Positions 42,986-51,598 of a DNA stretch of 64,000 bases are shown piece after piece. A program made the position numbers and the translations under genes. This stretch comes from Holophagales bacterium. GTDB lineage: Bacteria; Acidobacteriota; Thermoanaerobaculia; UBA5066. The stretch lies in contig JADJZB010000031.1 of assembly GCA_016719485.1 (NCBI GenBank), forward strand, positions 124,001 to 188,000, given 5' to 3'. Within the stretch, counting starts at the first letter, position 1. Each line of letters opens with the position of its first letter. The notes beneath the pieces were generated by a model. That model did not search any database, was not told the origin of the DNA, and saw only the letters and a program-made list of their open reading frames with translations.

Positions 42986-43022
42986 ACCTGGGGGTCAGTT
43001 CCGTTTTTCGTTGAACAGGGGA
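42982..43022. mobile_element. Possible mobile-element or recombination scar at the kinase break point
   Basis: Directly at the truncation lie two imperfect direct repeats, TTGAACCTGGGGG (42982-42994) and TTGAACAGGGGA (43011-43022), around GTCAGTTCCGTTTTTCG, which has a T-run foreign to the surroundings. The GGGGTCAGTTCCGTTTTT-like wording resembles ends I associate with IS200/REP-type transposase loci. That comparison is from memory and no transposase is present. Confidence 0.25.
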
Positions 43023-43030
43023 CTGCCCAT

Positions 43031-43522
43031 CTACCGGCATCCGGCCCCGGCCGGCCGGTAGGGGAACTCCTCCGCTTTCTCCGGGCTCGATGCGTCGCCT
43101 TCAACGCGCGCCGTGAGCCCCCCGTCCGCGCGCTTCGTGTAGACGACCCTCTTCGGGAAGTCGTGCGCGAGGTTCTCGAAGACGACGGTCCCGGCCCCGA
43201 GCCGAACGAGCGGGAACTCCGTGGCCGGCCCTCCCTTCGGCTGCGCCACGTAGACGAGACCGCCGGCGCGCGCCTCGATCCGCAGGTACTCGAAGAAGAC
43301 GGTCTTCTCTTTCGCCACGTTCGTCGTCCGGCCCATCCCGACCATGCCGTCGGGGCCGGGACAGAGCCACTGCTCCTCGACGCGCACCGCGCCGCTCTCG
43401 ACGACCCAGGAGCCCGCCAGGAACGCGAGGTCGGCGATCCCGGGCGACGCTGCGGGCGAAGCCCCGAGGGCCGGGAGCGCGGCGATCGAGAGGGCGAGAG
43501 CGAGGCGGCGGGAATAGCGCAT
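43031..43522 (-). CDS. Exported DUF6265-type protein
   Basis: A 163-residue protein from ATG 43522 with a signal peptide (RYSRRLALALSIAALPALGA). The mature part has the DUF6265 pattern: DLAFLAGSWVVESGAVRVEE, MVGMGRTTNVAKEKTVFFEYLRI, YVAQPKGGPATEFPL and VVFENLAHDFPKRVVYTK. These form a lipocalin-like or THAP4-like small barrel whose function is not established. It is convergent with the truncated kinase and divergent from the kinase-TPR gene, whose promoter lies just upstream of its start. Confidence 0.82.
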   Translation of the reverse strand: MRYSRRLALALSIAALPALGASPAASPGIADLAFLAGSWVVESGAVRVEEQWLCPGPDGMVGMGRTTNVAKEKTVFFEYLRIEARAGGLVYVAQPKGGPATEFPLVRLGAGTVVFENLAHDFPKRVVYTKRADGGLTARVEGDASSPEKAEEFPYRPAGAGCR

Positions 43523-43575
43523 CCTGGTCTCCTCAGTCTTGACGATACGGCCTCGCGGCACGGACGACGGCAGGA

Positions 43576-43606
43576 TTGTGATTCCCAGGGCCCCTCTCCG
43601 TAGAAT
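43576..43606 (+). promoter_or_regulatory. Conserved kinase-type promoter, predicted leaderless
   Basis: TTGTGA (43576-43581), a 19-bp spacer and TAGAAT (43601-43606) sit in the shared block GGATTGTGATTCCC and CTCCGTAGAATCCGCCCGG. The only sensible start of the downstream kinase is TTG 43616, 9 nt after TAGAAT and without any ribosome-binding site, which supports leaderless translation. Confidence 0.65.
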
Positions 43607-43615
43607 CCGCCCGGC

Positions 43616-46108
43616 TTGGCTGACGAGAAGACAACGAACGACGGCGCGGGCGCCGGGTTTCTGGAAGACGTCGACACGATCGACGCGCTGCCGCTCGCCG
43701 ACGCGCCGACGGTCGACGGTGTCCCGCGGTCGGGGGGATCGAGCCCCGCCACATCCGGGCGAGTCGCTCCGCCCGAGGCGATCGGCCCGTACCGGATCCT
43801 CGGCGTTCTCGGCGAGGGAGGGATGGGGACCGTCTACGAAGCCGAGCAGCAGCAGCCTCGCCGACGGGTCGCACTCAAGGTCATCCGCGGCGGAAGCTAC
43901 GTCGACGAGCGGCGCGTCACGATGTTCCGGCGGGAGATCGAGACGCTCGCCAGGCTCGACCACCCGAACATCGGCGCCATCTACGACGCGGGGAGAACCG
44001 AGGACGGCCAGCACTTCTTCGCGATGGAGCTCGTCCGGGGGCGGACGCTCGACGCCTGGCTCGGCGCGCGCCGCGGTCCGGTCGACGCGCAGGAGATCCG
44101 CCTCCGCCTGCGGCTGATCGTCTCGATCTGCCGCGCGGTCCACTACGCCCACCAGCGCGGCGTGATCCACCGCGACCTGAAGCCGTCGAACATCGTCGTG
44201 CCGGACCGCGAGGGTTCCGGCACGGCGGGCGAGCTGCCCGCCGTGAAAGTCCTCGACTTCGGGCTGGCCCGCATTACGGATTCCGACGTCGCGGCCCCGA
44301 CGCTGGTCACCGAGATCGGCACGCTCCGGGGAACGATCCCGTACATGAGCCCGGAGCAGACGCGCGGCAACCCGGGCGCCGTGGACGTCCGCTCCGACGT
44401 CTACGCCCTCGGGATCGTCCTCTACGAGGCCCTGACGGGGGTGAGGCCGTACGACACGGAGAGCTCGTCGCTTCTCGACGCGATCCGCATCGTCTGCGAG
44501 CAGCCTCCGGCGCCCCTGCGCCGGGCCTGGAAGGGCCCCCGGGCACCCGACGCCGACCTCCAGACGATCGTCGGCAAGGCGCTCGAGAAGGAGCCCGACC
44601 GGCGGTACGCCAGCGCCGCCGCACTCGCCGAGGACCTCCAGCTCTACCTCGAGTCGCGTCCCATCCTCGCCCGGGCGCCGAGCGCGGCCTACCAGCTGCG
44701 CAAGTTCGCGCGGCGCAACCGCGTCCTCGTGGCAGGGATCGCCGCGACGTTCCTGGCCCTCGTCGTCGGCGTCGCGGCCTCCACCACGTTCGCCGTCCGC
44801 GAAGCCGCCCAGAGGCGCGCCGCCGAGGCCGCGCGACACGACCTCCAGGAAGTGGCCGACTTCCAGCGCGGGATGCTCGCCGGCGTCGACGCCCGCGGCA
44901 TGGGGTCCGCGCTCGGCCGCGACCTGCGTTCCCGCCTCGAGAAGAGCCGCCGCGGGCGAGGGGCGACGGACGCGGAAGTCGCGGCGGCGCTGGGGGGCCT
45001 CGATGGGGCCCTCGCCGGAGTCAACCTGACCGACACGGCGCTCGGCCTCCTCGACGAAGGCGTCCTCGCGCGCGCCCTCGAGGCCGCGCGGACGCGCTTC
45101 GCCGGCCAGCCCCTCGTGGCCGCCGAGCTCCTCCGTTCCATCGGCGCCACCTACCACCGGCTCGGCCTCTTCGACCGCGCCGAGGAGCCGCTCCTTTCGG
45201 CCCGCACGACCTGCGAGAGGCTCCTCGGCCCGGACGCCGCGACGACCCTCGACGTCGTGCAGGAGCTCGGGACCCTCTACCTCCACCAGGGCCGCCTCGC
45301 CGAGGCCGAGCCGCTCCTGTCCGCCGTCCTCGAGAGCCGGCGCCGGACGCTGGCGCCCGACGACGACCGGGTCCTCTCGGCGATGAACGACCTCGCCCTG
45401 CTCTACGGCGACGCGGAGCGGCTCGAGGAATCGGAGGCGCTCTTCGCCGAGGCGGTGAAGGCCCAGGTCGTGAGGCACGGCGAAGAAGACCCCTACTCGC
45501 TGACGCTCCTCCACAACTACGCCTGGACCCTCATCCGGCTCGGCAAGCACGGCCTCGCCGAATCCGCCGCCACGCGGGCGCTCGCCGGCCGCCGGAAGCG
45601 GCTCGGCAACGAGCACCCCGAAACGACGGAGTCGATCAACAACCTCGCGGTCCTCTACCGGCGCATGGGGCGCCTCGAGGAGGCCGAACGGCTCTACCTC
45701 GAGGACTACGAGACGTCCCGGCGTCTCCTCGGCGACGAGCACCCGGATCTCCTCGTCACGATGACGAACCTCGGCCGCCTCTACACCGTGCAGGGCAAGT
45801 ACCGGGAGGCAGAGGTCCTGCTCTCCCGGGCGGTGGCGACCTCGAGGAAGGTCCAGCCTCCGGGCTTCTTCGGCACCGGCTTCACGCTGCAGGCCCTCGG
45901 CGACGCCCTCGCCGGCCTGGAGCGCTACCCCGAGGCCGAAGCCGCGCTCCTCGAGTCCCACGCCATCCTCCTCGCGGCCTTCGGGCCAGGTGCCGAGGCC
46001 CTGCTCCGTCCCGTCGAATCGCTCGCCGCGCTCTACGGGAAGACCGGCCGGCCGGCGAAGGCCGAGGCCTGGCGCAAATCGCTCGCGAAGGAAGGGGCGA
46101 CGCCGTGA
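43616..46108 (+). CDS. Ser/Thr protein kinase with C-terminal TPR domain (leaderless TTG start)
   Basis: An 830-residue protein. The kinase domain follows a roughly 55-residue acidic N-terminus and has GEGGMG, Lys88, HRD with Asp187, DFG at 214-216 and GTIPYMSPEQTRG. A membrane helix lies near 368-388 (VLVAGIAATFLALVVGVAAS). The C-terminal part has about eight 42-residue TPRs (for example LGTLYLHQGRLAEAEPLLSA, MNDLALLYGDAERLEESEAL, INNLAVLYRRMGRLEEAERL), with a segment without clear repeats between the helix and the first TPR. The stop overlaps the GTG of the following kinase-PD40 gene, so both kinases should be made in step. Confidence 0.92.
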   Translation: MADEKTTNDGAGAGFLEDVDTIDALPLADAPTVDGVPRSGGSSPATSGRVAPPEAIGPYRILGVLGEGGMGTVYEAEQQQPRRRVALKVIRGGSYVDERRVTMFRREIETLARLDHPNIGAIYDAGRTEDGQHFFAMELVRGRTLDAWLGARRGPVDAQEIRLRLRLIVSICRAVHYAHQRGVIHRDLKPSNIVVPDREGSGTAGELPAVKVLDFGLARITDSDVAAPTLVTEIGTLRGTIPYMSPEQTRGNPGAVDVRSDVYALGIVLYEALTGVRPYDTESSSLLDAIRIVCEQPPAPLRRAWKGPRAPDADLQTIVGKALEKEPDRRYASAAALAEDLQLYLESRPILARAPSAAYQLRKFARRNRVLVAGIAATFLALVVGVAASTTFAVREAAQRRAAEAARHDLQEVADFQRGMLAGVDARGMGSALGRDLRSRLEKSRRGRGATDAEVAAALGGLDGALAGVNLTDTALGLLDEGVLARALEAARTRFAGQPLVAAELLRSIGATYHRLGLFDRAEEPLLSARTTCERLLGPDAATTLDVVQELGTLYLHQGRLAEAEPLLSAVLESRRRTLAPDDDRVLSAMNDLALLYGDAERLEESEALFAEAVKAQVVRHGEEDPYSLTLLHNYAWTLIRLGKHGLAESAATRALAGRRKRLGNEHPETTESINNLAVLYRRMGRLEEAERLYLEDYETSRRLLGDEHPDLLVTMTNLGRLYTVQGKYREAEVLLSRAVATSRKVQPPGFFGTGFTLQALGDALAGLERYPEAEAALLESHAILLAAFGPGAEALLRPVESLAALYGKTGRPAKAEAWRKSLAKEGATP

Positions 46109-48801
46109 CGCTCGCACCCGGCTCCCGCATCGGGCCGTACGAGATCACCGGCAAGCTCGGCGAGGGCGGCATGGGCGAGGTGTGGCGCGCGAGGGACACG
46201 ACGCTCGGACGCGACGTCGCGCTCAAGGTCCTGCCCGCGACCTTCACCGAGGACCGCGACCGGCTCGCGCGCTTCGAGAGGGAGGCGCGGCTCCTCGCCC
46301 AGCTCAACCACCCGAACGTCGCCCAGGTCTACGGGCTCGAGACGAGCGGCGAAACGCGCGCCCTCGTCCTCGAGCTCGTCGAGGGGCCGACGCTGGCGGA
46401 GCGGATCGAGGAGGGGCCGATGCCCCTCGACGAGGTCCGCACGATCGCCCGCCAGGTCGCCGAGGCGCTGGAAGAGGCCCACGAGAAGGGAATCGTCCAC
46501 CGCGACCTGAAGCCCCAGAACGTGAAGCTCACCGCCGACGGCCGAGCGAAGGTCCTCGACTTCGGCCTCGCCAAGGCAATGGACTCCGTGGGCACCGGCG
46601 CATCCGCGGCCGACCACGGCCGCTCGCCGACCATGCTCGACTCCCCCACCCTCACCGCGACGCCCGGAACGCAGATGGGCGTCATCCTCGGCACCGCGGG
46701 CTACATGGCACCCGAGCAGGCGAGGGGCAGGCCCGTCGACCGGCGCGCCGACATCTGGGCATTCGGCGTCCTTCTCTACGAGATGCTCACGGGGCGCCGG
46801 CTCTTCGCGGGCGAGACGGTCAGCGACACGCTCGCCGCGGTGCTCCGTCAGGACGTCGACTGGAGCCTCCTGCCGAAAGGCCTTGCGGCTTCCGACCGGC
46901 GGCTCCTCGAGCGGTGCCTCGAGCGGGACCCGAAGCGGCGCCTCCGAGATATCGGCGAGGCGCGTTTCGCCCTCGAGAACCCGGCTCGCGAGGCCGTCCC
47001 CGCGATCGCCATGCAGGCGCCCCCGAGGAGCCGCGCAGGGTGGCTTCTCCCCCTCGCGGCCGCCGCTGGAATCGCCGCGGGATTCGGCCTCGCCCGGCTG
47101 ACGGCCCCTTCCCCGGCGGAGCACGCCCGGGACACCGCGCTCCGGATCACGCCCGTCACGAACTCCGGAAACGTCATCAGCGCTTCCGTTTCCCCCGACG
47201 GCCGGTACGTCGTCTACGTGGAGTCCGACCAGGGCCTCCAGAGCCTCTGGCTCCAGCAGGTCGCCGGCGGCCAGACGCTTCGCCTCGTGGCCGACCAGCC
47301 CGTCGCGTACTGGGGGCACGCCTTCACGCCGGACGGGAATGCCATCTACTTCTCGCATCGCAGCGACGCCGAGCCGCGCGGCGCCCTCTTCTCGATCTCG
47401 ACGCTCGGCGGGGCCCCGAGGCGCCTCCTGGGCGACATCGATTCCGCGGTGACCTTTTCCCCCGATGGTCGCCGGATCGCTTTCGTACGCCAGCGGCACC
47501 CGACCGCCGAAGAGACATCGCTCGTGGTTGCCGACGGCGACGGGTCGAACACGAAGGCGCTCGCGACCTTCCGCTTTCCCGAGATCGTCGCCGGGATCTT
47601 CTACGGGGGCCCTTCGTGGTCGCCGGACGGGCGCCTCATCGCCACCGCGATCGGCGTCCGGGGGGGTGCCGGGGCGGAGAGCCGCTCGCGCCTCGCTCTC
47701 GTCGCCGTCGAGGACGGGAAGGTCACGACGCTCGCCGACCCGGGCTGGGAAGTCGCCGCGCAGTGCGGCTGGCTCCCCGACGGACGCTCTCTCCTCGTCA
47801 TCGCCCGCGGAAGCGACCAGCCGAACACACAGGTCTGGTCCGTCTCCTTCCCCGGGGGCGAGGTCCGGAAGGTGACCAACGACCTGAACGACCGCCGGAT
47901 CATCTCGCTGACCGCCGACGGCCGGACCCTCGTCTCCGTGGCGGGCGCGGTCTCCTCGACGGTCTGGTCCGCGCCCGTCGCCGGCTCCGGACGAGTGCGG
48001 CGGATGACGCGGGCCCTGACCGACGGCCTCGGCGGCGTCGCCTTCTCGCCCGAGGGAAAGCTCGTTTACACCTCGGACGTCGGCGAGGTCTCCGGCCTCT
48101 GGATGGCGGGCCTCGAAGGTGCGGATCGCGGCCCGCTGTTCGCGCTGCCGGGAGGAGGCCAGACCGGTTACCCGTCCGTCGCAGACGACGGGACGGTCTT
48201 CTTCGCGGTGCGGGGCCGGGCCGGCGTCGAGATCCACGCCCTGGACCGGGGCGGATCGACCAGCCGCGTCGTCGCCCGCGACGCGCTTTTCGTTCCTTTC
48301 GAGGTCTCGCGCGACGGCCGCTTCCTCGTCTACAGCGCGCTCGTGAAGGGCGTCCCCAGCGTCGTTCGGGTCGCGAGCGACGGGAGCAACCCGAGGCCAG
48401 TCTTCGACGGGCCGGCGTACCGCCCCGCGCTTCATCCCTCCGGTGCTCAGGTCGCCTTCTACTTCACCGATTCCTCGGAGAAGCTCCGTCTCGGCGTCTG
48501 CCCCGTCGAGGGAGGCCCGCTCCTCCTGGACGTCCCCACCGAACCGGCCAGCCCGAGCTCACGCCTCGTCCTGCGGGACGAAGGCGTCTACCTCAACACC
48601 GTGGCAGGCGATCGTTCCAATGTCTGGCTCCTGCCCACCGGGGGCGGCCCCGCCCGGAAGCTGACGGCCTGGGACGACCAGCTCCTCTTCGACTTCGCCG
48701 TCTCCCGCGACGGCTCGACCCTCGCCGCCGCACGTGGCCCGCGCCTGCGCGACGCGCAGAGGATCACGGGATTCGATTCGATCTCGGCTCCCCGAAAGTG
48801 A
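46105..48801 (+). CDS. Ser/Thr protein kinase with PD40/TolB-like sensor
   Basis: GTG 46105 overlaps the TPR-kinase stop as GTGA and gives MTLAPGSRIGPYEI; the protein has 898 residues. Kinase motifs Lys41, Asp134 (HRDLKPQN) and DFG 152-154 are intact; the activation insert reads SPTMLDSPTLTATPGTQ. A membrane helix lies near 310-330. The sensor is TolB-like: NVISASVSPDGRYVVYVESDQ, FSPDGRRIAFVRQRHP and LTADGRTLVSVAG, and it lacks the SLDAL/GTEGA type of blade. The C-terminus (ITGFDSISAPRK) lacks the W-tail. It ends the last kinase unit of the window. Confidence 0.92.
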   Translation: MTLAPGSRIGPYEITGKLGEGGMGEVWRARDTTLGRDVALKVLPATFTEDRDRLARFEREARLLAQLNHPNVAQVYGLETSGETRALVLELVEGPTLAERIEEGPMPLDEVRTIARQVAEALEEAHEKGIVHRDLKPQNVKLTADGRAKVLDFGLAKAMDSVGTGASAADHGRSPTMLDSPTLTATPGTQMGVILGTAGYMAPEQARGRPVDRRADIWAFGVLLYEMLTGRRLFAGETVSDTLAAVLRQDVDWSLLPKGLAASDRRLLERCLERDPKRRLRDIGEARFALENPAREAVPAIAMQAPPRSRAGWLLPLAAAAGIAAGFGLARLTAPSPAEHARDTALRITPVTNSGNVISASVSPDGRYVVYVESDQGLQSLWLQQVAGGQTLRLVADQPVAYWGHAFTPDGNAIYFSHRSDAEPRGALFSISTLGGAPRRLLGDIDSAVTFSPDGRRIAFVRQRHPTAEETSLVVADGDGSNTKALATFRFPEIVAGIFYGGPSWSPDGRLIATAIGVRGGAGAESRSRLALVAVEDGKVTTLADPGWEVAAQCGWLPDGRSLLVIARGSDQPNTQVWSVSFPGGEVRKVTNDLNDRRIISLTADGRTLVSVAGAVSSTVWSAPVAGSGRVRRMTRALTDGLGGVAFSPEGKLVYTSDVGEVSGLWMAGLEGADRGPLFALPGGGQTGYPSVADDGTVFFAVRGRAGVEIHALDRGGSTSRVVARDALFVPFEVSRDGRFLVYSALVKGVPSVVRVASDGSNPRPVFDGPAYRPALHPSGAQVAFYFTDSSEKLRLGVCPVEGGPLLLDVPTEPASPSSRLVLRDEGVYLNTVAGDRSNVWLLPTGGGPARKLTAWDDQLLFDFAVSRDGSTLAAARGPRLRDAQRITGFDSISAPRK

Positions 48802-48804
48802 TTC

Positions 48805-48853
48805 GTCGGGGCCGCTGCGCCACAGGGCAGCTCGAATCGACACCCGCCCCGAC
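48805..48853. terminator. 8-bp inverted repeat after the kinase unit, weak terminator candidate
   Basis: GTCGGGGC (48805-48812) and GCCCCGAC (48846-48853) are perfectly complementary with a 33-nt loop. They begin 3 bp after the kinase stop and lie within the 82-bp gap to the aminopeptidase gene. The loop is long and no T-run follows, so this is only suggestive. Confidence 0.3.
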
Positions 48854-48883
48854 CTCGGGCACCATCGGCGCGAGGGATCCGTG

Positions 48884-50035
48884 ATGCCAGAGACCCTGAA
48901 TGCCGCCGAGCTCTCCGCCCTCGTTGCCCGCGTTTTCCAGCCGACCCCCGAGGACCGGCTCCTCGGGATCATGGTCGACCTCCCGGACGAGAAGGTGCCG
49001 GACGACGCCGCGTGGGCGGCCCGCCGCAGGATCGCGGCGGAGTGGGCGGAGCTCCTCGGGCAGCAGTCCGCGCCGGTCGGATACCAGACGCACCTCCTCC
49101 TCTATCCCAACGTCCACACGAACAACGGCGACCTCCCCGGCCACTGCTGGATCCACGCGGGCGGCCCCGTGCCGGCGAGCGCCGCCGGCCTCGACCCGGC
49201 CGCCGCCGTGCCGATGACCGAGGTCTTCGACACCCACCCGATGCTCATGGCCGTGACGAAGTTCAGCTCCACCGCCCCCCTGAAAATGGCGGCGCGGAAA
49301 CACCCGATGCGGGCCGCCACGATGCCGGGCTTCACCGCCGGCATGATTCCCGCCCTGCGGCTCGACTACACCGAGGTGAACCGCCGCGTGGACATCCTGA
49401 AGGCCCTTCTCGACCGGGCCACCGGCGCCGACTTCGTCTTCCGCCACCCCGAGGGAGAGGACCAGCTTCACCTCGACCTCCGCCACCGCACCGGCCACGC
49501 CTCCGGCGGCCTGCTCCCGAAGCGTGGCGTAGCGGGAAACCTGCCGTCCGGCGAGTCCTACATCGTCCCCTACGAGGGAGAGCGCGAGGGCGACCCGAGC
49601 CGGTCGGAAGGTGTGCTTCCAGTGCAGTTCGGCACGGAAGTCGTGCGCTATCACGTCGTCGAGAACAAGGCGATCGGGGTCCTCACGGAAGGGCCGGAGT
49701 CCGCCCGGGAGGCCGCTCTTCTCGCGAGGGAACCGGCCTACGCCAACATCGCCGAGCTCGGCCTCGGCGTCCTCGCCGCGTTCGGCGTCAAGCCGATCGG
49801 CTCCGTCCTCCTCGACGAGAAGCTCGGGCTGCACATCGCCTTCGGCCGCAGCGAGCACTTCGGCGGCCAGGTGGGCCCCGACGCCTTCTCATCCCCGGAG
49901 GCCGTCGTCCACATCGACCGTGTCTACGTGCCGGAGATGCAGCCCGACGTCCTGCCCCTGAGCGTCGACCTGCACCTCGACGACGGCACCGCCGTCGCCC
50001 TCATGCGCGACGGGGAGTTCGGTCCGGTCTTCTGA
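48884..50035 (+). CDS. M29-like aminopeptidase (AmpS/aminopeptidase T family, COG2309 type)
   Basis: From ATG 48884 (in-frame GTG one codon before) the product has 383 residues without a signal peptide. The C-terminal half shows the pattern of M29-type metallopeptidases: GNLPSGESYIVPYEGERE with Glu224, NIAELGLGVLAAFG, LLDEKLGLHIAFGRSEHFGGQ with the HIA histidine and GG, and VVHIDRVYVP with a final HID. These carry the candidate metal ligands (Glu, Glu, His, His, Asp). The N-terminal half (LLGIMVDLPDE, MPGFTAGMIPALRLDY) matches the ligand-free domain. It should remove N-terminal residues from peptides in the cytoplasm. A 2H phosphoesterase gene follows 10 nt later. Confidence 0.72.
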   Translation: MPETLNAAELSALVARVFQPTPEDRLLGIMVDLPDEKVPDDAAWAARRRIAAEWAELLGQQSAPVGYQTHLLLYPNVHTNNGDLPGHCWIHAGGPVPASAAGLDPAAAVPMTEVFDTHPMLMAVTKFSSTAPLKMAARKHPMRAATMPGFTAGMIPALRLDYTEVNRRVDILKALLDRATGADFVFRHPEGEDQLHLDLRHRTGHASGGLLPKRGVAGNLPSGESYIVPYEGEREGDPSRSEGVLPVQFGTEVVRYHVVENKAIGVLTEGPESAREAALLAREPAYANIAELGLGVLAAFGVKPIGSVLLDEKLGLHIAFGRSEHFGGQVGPDAFSSPEAVVHIDRVYVPEMQPDVLPLSVDLHLDDGTAVALMRDGEFGPVF

Positions 50036-50045
50036 ACGAGCCGCG

Positions 50046-50792
50046 ATGAGCCATCGAAGCCCTGGCCGCGTCGCCGTCCGGACGGCCACGGCGATTCTCG
50101 TCGTCGCGTCCTCGCTCGGGCTCGCGGCGTCGTGCTCCGTACGGGACGCTCCGGCCGTGGGCTCGCCCGCGGTCGTGAGGCACCCGGGCGGGTCTCTCTT
50201 CTCGACGATCCCCTGCGCCGCGACGCCGCTCGGGGCCGCGTGGTCGAAGCTCCTCGCCGAGGCCGGGAGTCGCTTTCCAGGCCTGCGCCTCACGCAGGTG
50301 GAGGACCTCCACATCACGATCGTCTACATCGGCGCAGGCTGGAAGCTGGAGGACCTGGAGACGATCCGGGCCCTCGCGCTGGTTGGACCGCGAGAGGCGG
50401 TTTCGCTCCAGCCCGAGGTCGTCCGGATGGGTCTGACCGGCCACGTCGTTGCCGTCGAGATGCACGGCGCTCCCCAGGGCTGGACGACGTCCCTCGTCGC
50501 CGCCAAGGGCGAGCTGAACCGGCTCCAGCTGAAGAAGCCCGATGCGTACGACGCGGCGTTCCGCCCGCACGTGACGCTCGCCTCCGCGCGCCACTCGCCA
50601 CCGGACGAGACCGATCTCACCGCCCTGGACGAGTTCCGGTCCTGGCTCGCCGAGAAGATCGCCGACGACGAAGGCCGCTTCGGGGTTACCGTGGGACCCC
50701 GGACCCCGGTCCGCCTCTGGCTCGCCGGAACGACCAGGCCGCCGGGTGCTGCCGCGTACGTCGATCTCGCGGACGCTCTCCCCGCACGCTGA
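50046..50792 (+). CDS. Exported 2H phosphoesterase (LigT/2'-5' RNA ligase-like)
   Basis: A 248-residue protein with both HxT motifs of the 2H phosphoesterase fold: LHITIVYIG (His89, Thr91) and FRPHVTLASA (His175, Thr177), in the spacing typical of ThpR/LigT proteins. Unusually it begins with an export signal (TATAILVVASSLGLAASC); the LAASC end with Cys30 resembles a degenerate lipobox, so the enzyme may be lipid-anchored or simply secreted. Family members open 2',3'-cyclic phosphates or similar phosphodiesters, normally in the cytoplasm. It is flanked by the aminopeptidase and a membrane-anchored protein, with short gaps on both sides. Confidence 0.8.
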   Translation: MSHRSPGRVAVRTATAILVVASSLGLAASCSVRDAPAVGSPAVVRHPGGSLFSTIPCAATPLGAAWSKLLAEAGSRFPGLRLTQVEDLHITIVYIGAGWKLEDLETIRALALVGPREAVSLQPEVVRMGLTGHVVAVEMHGAPQGWTTSLVAAKGELNRLQLKKPDAYDAAFRPHVTLASARHSPPDETDLTALDEFRSWLAEKIADDEGRFGVTVGPRTPVRLWLAGTTRPPGAAAYVDLADALPAR

Positions 50793-50813
50793 GCGGCGCG
50801 GGCCGGAGGAACG

Positions 50814-51578
50814 ATGGAGAAGGTCCACGTGAGCAAGCGTCTGCTGATCGGCCTCGTCGCCGTCTCCGCCGGGTCTCTCCTCGCGGTGGCGTTCCTGCTC
50901 GGCCGCTCTTCCGCCCCGAGCACGCCCCCGGAAGGACCGGCGCGAGCCCGCGAGGCCGCTGCCTACAGCCCCGAGACGCGGTCGGCAGGAGGCTCGACCC
51001 TGGCGCCGACACCGGCGGCGGCGCTCGGCTCGGACCCCCTCGGCGCGTATCCGGCCTCGCAGACCGTCCCGGTCCTCTCCGCGGATCGCACCGTTTCGCG
51101 GGAGTCCCCTCTCGCTCCGATGCCGCCGGCCACCCTCGACGCCCCGGCCATGGGCAATTCCCCGGGCGCGATCGATCCGGCCTCCGCGTCCGTCGCGAAG
51201 TACCTCGATGCCGTCGACCAGATCCAGCCGGCGAACGTGAGCGGCGGAGCGGAGAGCATCGCGGGTGAGATGGCGGCGGCCCTCGCTCGCGGCGATACTT
51301 CGGGGCTCGACGGAATGATTCGGGACTCCGAGGCCGCGAGACAGCGACTCGCCGCTCTCAGGCCACCCGAGGCGTGCGCTGCCCACCACAGGGAGACGCT
51401 CGGGAGCCTCGACGACGCCCTGGAGATGCTCAAGTCGCTCAAGAGCGCGATGGAGTCGTCAGATCCCGCTGGCGCGCTCGCGAACGTCGCCAGCCGCGCC
51501 AACACCCTTCGCACCCGTGCCGAGGCGCTCCAGAACGAGGATCGAGCCCTCCGCCAGCGCTACGGCCTTTCGCGCTGA
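50814..51578 (+). CDS. Membrane-anchored helical protein of unknown function
   Basis: A 254-residue protein after a good ribosome-binding site (GGAGG, 6 nt before ATG 50814). One N-terminal helix (LLIGLVAVSAGSLLAVAFLLG) anchors or exports it; a Pro/Ala/Ser-rich linker of about 90 residues follows, then a predicted helical domain (SVAKYLDAVDQIQ, SEAARQRLAALRPPEACAAH, TLGSLDDALEMLKSLKSAM). The single Cys in RPPEACAAHH is isolated. I do not recognise a family. It lies in the same direction as the phosphoesterase and is convergent with the ABC operon. Confidence 0.75.
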   Translation: MEKVHVSKRLLIGLVAVSAGSLLAVAFLLGRSSAPSTPPEGPARAREAAAYSPETRSAGGSTLAPTPAAALGSDPLGAYPASQTVPVLSADRTVSRESPLAPMPPATLDAPAMGNSPGAIDPASASVAKYLDAVDQIQPANVSGGAESIAGEMAAALARGDTSGLDGMIRDSEAARQRLAALRPPEACAAHHRETLGSLDDALEMLKSLKSAMESSDPAGALANVASRANTLRTRAEALQNEDRALRQRYGLSR

Positions 51579-51598
51579 AGCGCCGGGCCGCGGCCCCC

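Noticed and set aside
43031..46117. A 1,028-codon minus-strand frame containing the DUF6265 protein at its end
   Set aside because: Only the last 163 residues (from 43522) form a recognisable protein with a signal peptide; the rest is antisense to the kinase-TPR gene.
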